Below, one piece after another: positions 1 to 6,263 of a stretch of DNA of 44,476 bases. The position numbers and the translations under genes were made by a program. Below the pieces are notes generated by a model. It was given only the letters and a program-made list of their open reading frames with translations. It did not search any database and had not been told where the DNA came from. Source of the stretch: Candidatus Agathobaculum pullicola (GTDB lineage Bacteria; Bacillota; Clostridia; Oscillospirales; Butyricicoccaceae); the NCBI GenBank assembly GCA_019115085.1, contig DXEF01000042.1, positions 1 through 44,476 on the forward strand, given 5' to 3'. Positions within the stretch are counted from its first letter, which is position 1. Every line of letters begins with the position of its first letter.

Positions 1-150
1 ATCCTCAAAACAGAGTGCATTTACCGGCACAAGCCCGCTACCTTTTTAGAAGCCAATGAGATGATTGACCGCTACATCCACTTTTACAACCATGAGCGCA
101 TCCAGTTAAAAACAGGAGAGCCGCCGCTAACGCAGCGCCTCTCCTCCTAA
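1..150 (+). CDS. IS3-family transposase OrfB, C-terminal end (partial)
   Basis: Only the last 49 residues are present, ending at TAA 148-150. The residues FYNHERIQLKTGEPP are the characteristic tail of the DDE (rve) integrase domain of IS3-family transposases, just after the catalytic Glu region. The enzyme would cut and join the insertion sequence ends. The start and most of the catalytic core lie upstream of the window, so activity cannot be judged. Confidence 0.85.
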   Translation: MLKTECIYRHKPATFLEANEMIDRYIHFYNHERIQLKTGEPPLTQRLSS

Positions 151-210
151 AACTCAATATTTCCTACCAGGGGGCTTTTTTGTACTGTCCGCACAATCTG
201 GGGCAGTTCA
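1..210 (+). mobile_element. IS3-family insertion sequence, right end
   Basis: This is the distal end of an insertion sequence whose left part lies outside the window. It contains the last 49 codons of the transposase and then a 60-base tail. The tail ends at 181-210 in a probable terminal inverted repeat finishing in CA; read inward it starts TGAACTGCCCC, a start I associate with IS3-family elements. Immediately beyond base 210 a serine recombinase reading frame begins in mid-gene, so the junction is at 210/211. A target duplication cannot be checked because the other end is missing. Confidence 0.75.
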
Positions 211-487
211 GGTTGCGTCCCAAACGGGAGTGGCCTTTGACGATGATGGTGGACACATGCCCTGCCTCTACCTCGCCCATCATTTCCAGATAGGCCGGAC
301 GGTCGAAGGTCACACCGGAGTACCCGTCATCCACAAAGAACCGGGGATTTTGAAAGCCATTCCGTTCTGCGTACTCCTGTAAAATCTGTTTTTGGTTGTG
401 TATGCTGCTGCTCTCTCCGGCAAGCTCATCCTCCTGGTTCAACCGACAGTAGAGAGCGGTCATGGTTTGATTTGACCGAAGTTCCAT
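211..487 (-). pseudogene. TnpX-type large serine recombinase, N-terminal fragment interrupted by IS3 element
   Basis: This fragment encodes about 92 residues of a resolvase-type catalytic domain, with the family features ESxSIxNQKQIL, FVDDGYSG and FDRP. Such recombinases excise and integrate Tn4451-like elements. The frame runs into the insertion sequence at base 210 and stops at 164, so the rest of the catalytic domain and the DNA-binding part are lost. Two further lesions are visible. The nucleophile region reads LYCRLNQEDE, with Asn (AAC, 437-439) where the family has Ser. The normally conserved KDxSRxGR reads KGHSRLGR. The gene is therefore dead twice over. Start ATG 487 was taken; an internal Met nine residues in is an alternative. 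Confidence 0.85.
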
Positions 488-576
488 GCTGCTCCTTTCT
501 GTGTGCGGTCAAATCGGTTCCTTTGGATTGTGACGGCTTCATTATACTGGAAACCGACTGCCGCGTCCAAGTGTTT

Positions 577-771
577 TTAACGGGCGGACCGGAGTTCCTT
601 TTCCATCAGCCGAATGAGTTTATCGGTCACGGTGGCGCCGCCGCTGTTCTAGTAATGCCGGGTGATCTGATAAACTGCGCCGCCAATTGTCATCGTCGTT
701 CTGTGTAATTCGGTTCCCTGTTCGGCAGTTCGATTGTGTTGGTCACAATGGAAGTTGCCGCGAGTCTGCAT
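577..771 (-). pseudogene. TnpW-like small transposon protein with in-frame stop
   Basis: This is a 64-codon frame starting at ATG 771 behind a strong GGGAGGGAGGG ribosome binding site. A TAG stop at 649-651 interrupts it after residue 40. The pattern TTMTIGGAVYQITRHY, followed after the stop by DKLIRLMEKEL, resembles TnpW, a short protein of unknown function in Tn4451-like elements. It lies upstream of the broken recombinase on the same strand, as expected for such elements. The resemblance is by eye and the assignment is moderate. Confidence 0.5.
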
Positions 772-806
772 AACATCCCTCCCTCCCACAAATGGAGTTT
801 TCTTGT

Positions 807-1403
807 TCAGTCATCGTCATCATCGTCGGAGTCATAGCCGCCAAAGTCGTAGTTGACAAAATCAAAATCCGGGGAACACATCTCCTCATAGCTTGGTCCA
901 GCTTTAGGCCGCGCAGGGCGTTTCACAATGGCTTTGTTCAACTCGCTCATGCCGGATTCCAAAAGCTCCTTCCGCCCGCTGGCGTAGTCCAGGCCCATCT
1001 GTCTGGCGATACGCTCGATTTTTTCGACCGAGGTATAGCGGTCCCGGTCCACAAAGGTCGTCACAAAAGCGAGAGAAGTATAGTAGCTGCTGGCCGAGAG
1101 GATGGTCAGCCGATTCAAAAGCTCGGCGATGTGGTCGGTCTGCTGTCTTACAGAATGGGCGATTTCCTCACGGATGATGTCCCGCATTGGGCCGGTGTGC
1201 TGGGCGTAGTCCTCTCCATTTAGGCCCAGTTCCGCATAGCGCCGCAGGAGAGTGGAAACGCTCTGGTGATTCTGCTTGGCGCGCTCTCCCATGCGTCTGG
1301 CAAGGGCTTTTGGAAAGCGGACGGTGATGGAAACGGTAGGTTCTCTAGGGCTCAATCGTGCCTCCTCCTCCCGAAAGCGCTGTAAGGCGTTTTTTCGGGG
1401 CAT
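807..1403 (-). CDS. Probable mobilization-accessory protein, N-terminal ribbon-helix-helix-like
   Basis: This is a protein of about 198 residues. Residues ~20-65 (TVSITVRFPKALARRMGERA, then SVSTLLRRYAELG) have the strand-helix-helix spacing of ribbon-helix-helix DNA-binding proteins. The middle is helical, and the C-terminus is extremely acidic, ending in seven Asp residues after a Ser. Proteins of this type often sit beside relaxase genes and oriT in mobilizable elements, and its neighbours here are transposon genes. No relaxase is present in the window. A perfect palindrome lies just upstream (1431-1449) and may be its operator or part of oriT. A TTG six bases upstream is an alternative start. 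Function is inferred from context only. Confidence 0.5.
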   Translation of the reverse strand: MPRKNALQRFREEEARLSPREPTVSITVRFPKALARRMGERAKQNHQSVSTLLRRYAELGLNGEDYAQHTGPMRDIIREEIAHSVRQQTDHIAELLNRLTILSASSYYTSLAFVTTFVDRDRYTSVEKIERIARQMGLDYASGRKELLESGMSELNKAIVKRPARPKAGPSYEEMCSPDFDFVNYDFGGYDSDDDDDD

Positions 1404-1409
1404 CTTCAA

Positions 1410-1967
1410 AAATCATACCTGCAAAATGCGTTGAAAGCACTGCTTTCAAGCGGTCAATCCGTCGTCTGGTAAGACGGCTATTCCTGCCTTATCCCGGAAA
1501 GCTCTGCTTTTCAGGAGGTAAGGCCCTGCGGGGCGGGCGCTTGTGGACGCCCCGTGTCATGTGTGGCCCTCCTTTCCGTCCGGCAAATAAAAACGCCATA
1601 CACGCTCCGAAGCTGTCTGTTCGGGACGTGTATGGCGTTCTGTTTTTGATCTTCCGCCGAACTGCTTTTAGATGTAGACAGAGCGTTGCAGTTCAGGGCG
1701 TTGTTCTTTTTCCTGTCTTACAAAAAGAATAGCGCGATTGATGGGATTCGTCAGCTATATGACTAGAAGTCATGTGTTAGAGCCGACCTGACTTGACGAA
1801 AAAATTAGTTGATTTTGGCCGGCGCTAACATTTCAAGACTTAAGATTTGCTTATATTTAAGAAATTATCAGCATTTGTCATCTACTGTGATTAGATATTA
1901 TGTGATACAATTCCGAATGAGAAAACTGTAATTTTCGACAAGGTAGCTATGGAGGTTGACGTTGACT
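1410..1967. other. Non-coding region of the mobile element with palindromes
   Basis: I see no convincing gene in these ~560 bases. The region holds a perfect 9-bp palindrome with a 1-nt centre (TTGAAAGCA/TGCTTTCAA, 1431-1449), a GC-rich patch around 1520-1560, a 13-bp stem at 1592-1639, and a short inverted repeat near 1758-1772 (ATGACT/AGTCAT). Its position next to a mobilization-type gene would suit an oriT, but no nic site was recognised. The last part should also hold the promoter of the response regulator gene. Confidence 0.4.
1592..1639. repeat. 13-bp inverted repeat (hairpin)
   Basis: The arms 1592-1604 and 1627-1639 (AACGCCATACACG and its complement) are perfect and are separated by 22 bases. 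The sequence after the right arm, CTGTTTTTG, is moderately T-rich. It could be a terminator or a structured element of a transfer origin. Confidence 0.6.
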
Positions 1968-2681
1968 ATGAATAGCGTTATAACGGAAAAAACGCGCATT
2001 ATGGTAGTAGATGATGACAAAGAAATACGAGAAGTTATTTCAGTTCTTTTAACAAATGAAAATTTTGATGTGATTGAAGCTGGGGCCGGCGAGGATGCTA
2101 TGAAGTTAATGACTGCCAATATTGATTTAATAATTTTGGACGTGATGATGCCAGACATATCCGGGTATCAGGTAAGCAGAATGATTCGGGAATCGTCAAA
2201 TGTGCCGATTCTGTTCCTGACTGCAAGAACTCAAAGCTCTGACCTTGTTCTGGGGTATTCCTCCGGCGGGGACGACTACTTAGCCAAGCCGTTTTCCTAT
2301 CCAGAGCTGATTGCACGCGTGAAAGGGCTACTGCGAAGATATACGGTTTATCAAGGAAAGAAAGTCCCCACAAGGAAATCAGAGTATATCGAATGGGGGG
2401 ATCTACGTATTGACTGTTGCCGCAATATGGCATGGAAATGTGGAAAAGAACTGGATCTGACCTCTACAGAATATCGCATATTGCGTCTGCTGCTCGCCCA
2501 CCCCGGCCAAGTTTTCTCAGCTCAAAATATATATGAAAGTGTTTGGGAAGAACCGTTTCATTCCGGCGATAGTAATTCAATCATGGTTTTTATCCGTCGG
2601 CTGCGGGGCAAAATTGAGGACGACCCTCGCCGTCCTATTCACCTTGTAACGGTATGGGGAAAGGGGTATCGCATTGAATAG
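1968..2681 (+). CDS. OmpR/PhoB-family response regulator
   Basis: This is a two-domain transcription factor of about 237 residues. The N-terminal receiver domain shows the acidic pocket VVDDD, the phosphorylated Asp in LIILDVMMPD (D58) and the Lys of YLAKPF. The C-terminal winged helix (about residues 145-236) contains LTSTEYRILRLLL and ends GKGYRIE, typical of OmpR regulators. It overlaps the kinase gene by 8 bases, so the two form a cognate pair. GGAGG at 1951-1955 serves either TTG 1962 (6-nt spacing) or ATG 1968 (12-nt spacing); the ATG is given. The likely target is the repeat-bearing promoter ahead of the exported toxin gene at 4260. Confidence 0.93.
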   Translation: MNSVITEKTRIMVVDDDKEIREVISVLLTNENFDVIEAGAGEDAMKLMTANIDLIILDVMMPDISGYQVSRMIRESSNVPILFLTARTQSSDLVLGYSSGGDDYLAKPFSYPELIARVKGLLRRYTVYQGKKVPTRKSEYIEWGDLRIDCCRNMAWKCGKELDLTSTEYRILRLLLAHPGQVFSAQNIYESVWEEPFHSGDSNSIMVFIRRLRGKIEDDPRRPIHLVTVWGKGYRIE

Positions 2682-3975
2682 GCTGGCGAGATGGATTTCC
2701 AAAAGATTAGGTATAAAATTGCTGGCGATCGCAGCGATTGCATTTGTCGTTGCGTGGTTTGGGCATTATTTGATTGCCGATGTGGCGGCCGAAAGTTTTT
2801 TCTATGATACCAGGTTTGACGCTTTTTGGGAGGCCAAGAGCGCATCAGCCGTGCAGGGTTTCCAAGAATATGTAACGAAAAATGGACTTTCCATACGGGA
2901 GGCTTTGACAGATACGAAGTGGAATAAAGAAAACTCTGATATTATCCTGTTTACAGAGCCAGCATTCCTTTATGAAGAAATGCAATCAGATTTAGACAAA
3001 GAGGATGAATACGAACGGATCAACTGCTCAGGCGGTTTCATTTATGCTACTTCATATTCTCCAGGAGATCCCTACTTCTTCTGGTGGAATACCGCTGGTA
3101 TGATAATTGGTATTTTGCTGTTTCTGGGAATTGTCATTCCGGTTACAGTATGTACCATACACCGTATAAAAAAGCTCTATCAGCAAGTCCTTCTGTCTGC
3201 TCAATCGGGCAGAAACAGACGGATTGAAACTGGCGGTAGGGACGAAATTGCGGAACTGGGCAATGAGATTGAATCCATGAGAATATCTCTGCTAAGTTTG
3301 CTGGAAAATGAGGAACGAATGAGAGCGGACAGCGATCAGTTAGTTGCCTCGCTCTCACACGATATTCGGACGCCTTTGACCAAGCTGACTGGATATTTGG
3401 AGATATTGATCCATAAAAAGAATCTGACAGATATGGAGCATCAGGCTTATCTGATGAAGGCTGCTGACAAGGCGCACCAACTGAAAGTGTTGACGGACGA
3501 GTTATTCCACAAATTTGTTGCAGATCGCGACAGCGAAGCGAACCGCTTTCAGGAACCCATTGACGGCGGGCAGTTTCTAAACCAACTGCTGTTTGAGGAA
3601 TGCAGCGAATTGAAGGAAGATGGCTTCCTGATAGGAGATGTTCCCATGTTTGGTTCGGGATGTTTTTGCCGCCTGCACATTGGGGACATCCGCAGGGCGT
3701 TTGATAATATCTTTTCTAATCTGCGGAAATATGCAGACCCCAATTACCCCATCAACATTACAATGATGGATAAACAGGGGGAAATCTATGTTGCAATTGA
3801 GAACCGCAAGAGGAAGTGTCCAGCAGATATCGCCAGCCATAAGATTGGCCTGATGACGGTCAAGACATTGATGGAATGGAATGGCGGATCGATGGACATC
3901 GAACAGACTGCCACAAACTTTTCTATTGGAATTTCACTGCCCAAAACCGAACCATCCGAGAAGGTGAAGCCTTGA
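2674..3975 (+). CDS. Membrane sensor histidine kinase
   Basis: This is a 433-residue kinase that should sense an extracellular cue and phosphorylate the upstream regulator. There is a membrane segment at about residues 12-36, an external domain of ~105 residues, and a second membrane segment near 145-168. A HAMP-like linker follows, then the phospho-acceptor box SLSHDIRTPLTKL with H229. The N box is RRAFDNIFSNLRKYA. The G box is reduced to HKIGLMTVKTLMEWNGG with no DxGxG visible, as in some short Firmicutes kinases. The start is TTG 2674 inside the end of the regulator gene, implying translational coupling. The ligand is unknown; the gene order suggests it controls the exported HicA-domain protein. 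Confidence 0.9.
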   Translation: MNRLARWISKRLGIKLLAIAAIAFVVAWFGHYLIADVAAESFFYDTRFDAFWEAKSASAVQGFQEYVTKNGLSIREALTDTKWNKENSDIILFTEPAFLYEEMQSDLDKEDEYERINCSGGFIYATSYSPGDPYFFWWNTAGMIIGILLFLGIVIPVTVCTIHRIKKLYQQVLLSAQSGRNRRIETGGRDEIAELGNEIESMRISLLSLLENEERMRADSDQLVASLSHDIRTPLTKLTGYLEILIHKKNLTDMEHQAYLMKAADKAHQLKVLTDELFHKFVADRDSEANRFQEPIDGGQFLNQLLFEECSELKEDGFLIGDVPMFGSGCFCRLHIGDIRRAFDNIFSNLRKYADPNYPINITMMDKQGEIYVAIENRKRKCPADIASHKIGLMTVKTLMEWNGGSMDIEQTATNFSIGISLPKTEPSEKVKP

Positions 3976-4140
3976 TAGGAATAGGGGTGCAATAGTGTGA
4001 AAGATTATCAAATTTGAGCACCAGCCGAAAAGGCGCATAAAAGCGGCCCTGCCAACCAGAGTTTTTCAGCGCATGAGCAGAATAATCGGGAAGCAAGCGG
4101 CTGAGTTTTTGAATCGCTAATTTCACTTTCATTGAAAAAG

Positions 4141-4193
4141 TAAGAATTGTTAAGAACTTGATATGGTGGAAAATAAGAATTGGGCGCTATACT
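4141..4193 (+). promoter_or_regulatory. Direct-repeat operator and promoter before the exported toxin gene
   Basis: Three near-identical repeats of TAAGAAYTG begin at 4141, 4151 and 4174. The steps of 10 and 23 bases place them on roughly the same DNA face. A TATACT -10 box follows at 4188-4193, and no good -35 box is present. Tandem repeats replacing a weak -35 are how many OmpR-family regulators activate transcription, so this is a plausible binding site for the regulator encoded at 1968. The repeats are seen directly; the regulation is inferred. Confidence 0.6.
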
Positions 4194-4259
4194 GTCCTCA
4201 TCCAAGATCATGGCCGTGATCAAAGCAGTCCGAAGAACAATATAAGGAGGTAGAGCTCA

Positions 4260-5081
4260 ATGAAAAAGTTGACTACCAAGGTGTTAAGTTTTATACTGAC
4301 TTTATCAATGATGTTTAGCTTGATGGTCCCAGCATTTGCCGCTGAAAACTATGACAGTGAGGGAACTCTCTCCAATACGCAAGAGAGCATAGATGCTGCA
4401 CGGGAAGCCTATGCCGCATTAACTCCTGAAGCTAAAGCCATCTTTGATGCATCTTTAACGTATGACACAGAGATGCTGAAATTCCATACAACTTATGTTG
4501 ATCAGAATTTTACACCTCCTGCGCCCAGACCTCAGACAAGATCGGCTGCGGCTGTGGCAGATCCTATGCGGGTTCTAATGGTGGAGCTTGGCGGATTAGG
4601 ATTACCTTCGGCGGTACTTTACTCTTTGAAGGCCATGGGTGCAGGCATGGTTGCAGCAATTGCTGATGGTCCTCTCCCTGTCGGGGATATTCTGCTTGCT
4701 GCTGCAACAGCCAGTGCGGTTGTGGTTATTGCTGCGAACTGGGATGTCGTATCTCCAAAATTCAATCAAATTACCAGAGCTTTCGAAAAAGCATTTTCAA
4801 CTGCGGCATCTAATATTTCGTCGGCCTTTTCTAAGATTAAAAGCGATGCCAAAAAAGAGGTAGATAAAAACAAGGCAAAGGAGAAAAAACCTACCGGTAA
4901 TCGTGTGAAAGATGTGCAAAATCGACTCAAAAAAGAGGGATTTAAAAAGACCGGGCAAACTGGCAGTCATGAGAAATGGAAAAAGGGAAACAAAACGGTT
5001 ACTGTCCCTAACCATGGCTCAAATTATGAGATTCCTATTGGCACACTGAGAAATATCTGGAAACAAGCTGGTTGGATTTGA
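4260..5081 (+). CDS. Exported protein with C-terminal HicA-type toxin domain
   Basis: This is a 273-residue protein with three parts. Residues 1-28 are a clear Sec signal peptide with a KK start, a hydrophobic core and VPAFAA cleavage region. After a short helical segment, residues ~100-160 form a Gly/Ala-rich hydrophobic stretch including IADGPLPVGDILLAA. A Lys-rich helical linker follows. The last ~58 residues match HicA/YcfA: VKDVQNRLKKEGF, then GSHEKW with the expected catalytic His (H237), VTVPNH, and IPIGTLRNIWKQAGW. HicA proteins are small cytoplasmic mRNA interferases, so fusion to an export signal is unusual and resembles a polymorphic toxin. The start follows AAGGAGG at 9-nt spacing. 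A HicB-like gene lies 16 bases downstream. Toxicity and delivery are inferred. Confidence 0.8.
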   Translation: MKKLTTKVLSFILTLSMMFSLMVPAFAAENYDSEGTLSNTQESIDAAREAYAALTPEAKAIFDASLTYDTEMLKFHTTYVDQNFTPPAPRPQTRSAAAVADPMRVLMVELGGLGLPSAVLYSLKAMGAGMVAAIADGPLPVGDILLAAATASAVVVIAANWDVVSPKFNQITRAFEKAFSTAASNISSAFSKIKSDAKKEVDKNKAKEKKPTGNRVKDVQNRLKKEGFKKTGQTGSHEKWKKGNKTVTVPNHGSNYEIPIGTLRNIWKQAGWI

Positions 5082-5097
5082 CCTTGGAGGTGTTTGT

Positions 5098-5412
5098 TTG
5101 GAAATTTCTTATTATGCAATCTTTGATTATAGTGAATATGATGAAAATGAGAAAAAATACGGCATATCAATCACGTTCCCTGATATACCGGAAGCGAACA
5201 CTTGCGCAAGAAATGACAATGAGGCATTGGTTATGGCATTAGAAGTGTTGCAGTTATCTCTTATTGGGGATGACGGCAGTTGGCCGTCCCAAGAGAGTTT
5301 GCCAAAACCTACACCTTTAGAACAAATAAAATTAGAGCAATACGAAAGGGCTATCTTAATCAAATTTGATACCGAGAATGTTGATTTAAGTAAGTTTCAG
5401 TTTTTTACTTAA
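5098..5412 (+). CDS. HicB-like antitoxin/immunity protein
   Basis: This is a 104-residue protein matching the N-terminal HicB fold. It begins YYAIFDYSE, continues YGISITFPDIPEANTCA, and then has NEALVMALEVLQLSL, which corresponds to the usual EALENAKEALEL helix. HicB proteins bind and block HicA. The C-terminal helix-turn-helix or ribbon-helix-helix that most HicB antitoxins use for autoregulation is not visible; the tail is short and ends KFQFFT. That fits an immunity protein under external control. The start is TTG 5098 behind TTGGAGGTG, 16 bases after the toxin gene, so the two are co-transcribed. There is no signal peptide, so it should act in the cytoplasm. Confidence 0.75.
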   Translation: MEISYYAIFDYSEYDENEKKYGISITFPDIPEANTCARNDNEALVMALEVLQLSLIGDDGSWPSQESLPKPTPLEQIKLEQYERAILIKFDTENVDLSKFQFFT

Positions 5413-5469
5413 ACTAATTCTCACTTGCCATTGTTATATGTCTCATTGATTTCTCAATTTATATATCCC

Positions 5470-5513
5470 AAAACGGTTGACTTTGTATTAGGAAACAGAG
5501 CCAACCGTTTTTT
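5470..5513 (+). terminator. Rho-independent terminator after the HicA/HicB pair
   Basis: The arms AAAACGGTTG (5470-5479) and CAACCGTTTT (5502-5511) flank a 22-base loop, and the T-run continues to 5513. It closes the operon of the exported toxin and its partner. Confidence 0.7.
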
Positions 5514-5665
5514 AATTCTTTATGTAGTTTAGAGGAAGGTCTATCCATTTGTCCTCTGTAACTAAATTGGATATGTGCTGATCGAAGTAAAAGAGCATTT
5601 TTGCCTCCATGTGTTTTGATAAGGTACAATAAGTTTCGCCAGACCTCCGGCATTCACAGTATATT
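5512..5665 (-). other. Possible gene remnant (minus strand)
   Basis: The minus-strand frame ending at 5512 reads plausibly as protein over its last ~45 residues (HMEAKMLFYFDQHISNLV, then WIDLPLNYIKN). It has no credible start, because further upstream it runs into the terminator hairpin at 5709-5744. I do not recognise the family. It may be a truncated cargo gene of the element or a chance open frame. Confidence 0.2.
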
Positions 5666-5708
5666 AAAACAGTGATTGGAACCGGATATAAGTTAGTTAA
5701 ACCAAAGA

Positions 5709-5745
5709 AAACCGTGAAGGAGCTTTGAGGCTCCTTCACGGTTTT
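5709..5745. terminator. Strong bidirectional terminator
   Basis: The perfect 15-bp arms 5709-5723 and 5730-5744 (AAACCGTGAAGGAGC and its complement) enclose a 6-base loop. T-rich tails are present on both strands. It separates the rightward toxin operon from the leftward tnpV. Confidence 0.85.
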
Positions 5746-5752
5746 ATCTTGG

Positions 5753-6121
5753 TTATCTTGCTACAAGCACAAACGCCTGCAAAACGCTTTCCTTCGCCAT
5801 GAGCTTCAAATCATTCAAATGGCGTGTGCGTTCCAAAATATCGTCCGTCACCGGCATAGGATTGTCAATGAGCATTTGATGGGTTAAACGCTCGATACGC
5901 TCCGTAGCCTCCTGCTGAACTTGGTGCATCGTTTCCATAAGCATTCCATCCATTTTCAGAATCATATACCGATCCGGGTGATTATCACGCAGATAAGTAA
6001 GCGCCATTCTTCCGTATCGCCCCAGCGGTCGGTCATCCTCTGTGTGGTTGGAAAACTGAATGTTCGGTATCAACATTCCAGTTTGCTCAGGGTAGGATAA
6101 GTTAAGATTCGGCTTTTTCAT
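5753..6121 (-). CDS. TnpV-like transposon-encoded protein
   Basis: This is a 122-residue protein that resembles TnpV of Tn4451-type elements. It has an N-terminal LSYPEQTGMLIPNIQF, then LGRYGRMALTYLRDNHPDRY, and a C-terminal helical half with ATERIERLTHQML and RTRHLNDLKLMAKESVLQ. TnpV is common near the ends of such elements and its role is unknown. ATG 6121 was chosen because GGAGG lies 8 bases upstream; a longer frame exists but lacks a ribosome binding site. It appears intact, unlike the recombinase and tnpW-like genes at the other end, and probably marks the right part of the element. Confidence 0.7.
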   Translation of the reverse strand: MKKPNLNLSYPEQTGMLIPNIQFSNHTEDDRPLGRYGRMALTYLRDNHPDRYMILKMDGMLMETMHQVQQEATERIERLTHQMLIDNPMPVTDDILERTRHLNDLKLMAKESVLQAFVLVAR

Positions 6122-6188
6122 TTTGTGTTCCTCCATAGATTTGGATTTTGTCACAAGTCCATGCAACCAATCTCGACCACACTTCATC

Positions 6189-6251
6189 AAAAGACTTTGT
6201 TAATATCCTTATTCATACGGGGCGAACGCTGCGAAGTCTTTTTGTCGTATG
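6189..6251. repeat. Interleaved inverted repeats at the probable element/chromosome boundary
   Basis: Two inverted repeats interlock: AAAAGACTT (6189-6197) with AAGTCTTTT (6234-6242), and CATACG (6214-6219) with CGTATG (6246-6251). They lie between tnpV and the end of cysK, where the mobile DNA should stop. They could be the cysK terminator (read leftward), an attachment site, or both. Confidence 0.35.
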
Positions 6252-6263
6252 AGCAGAACAAAA

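Noticed and set aside
472-708. A 78-codon plus-strand frame
   Set aside because: It is the shadow of the tnpW-like gene and the recombinase start on the minus strand, which have recognisable residues and a good ribosome binding site.
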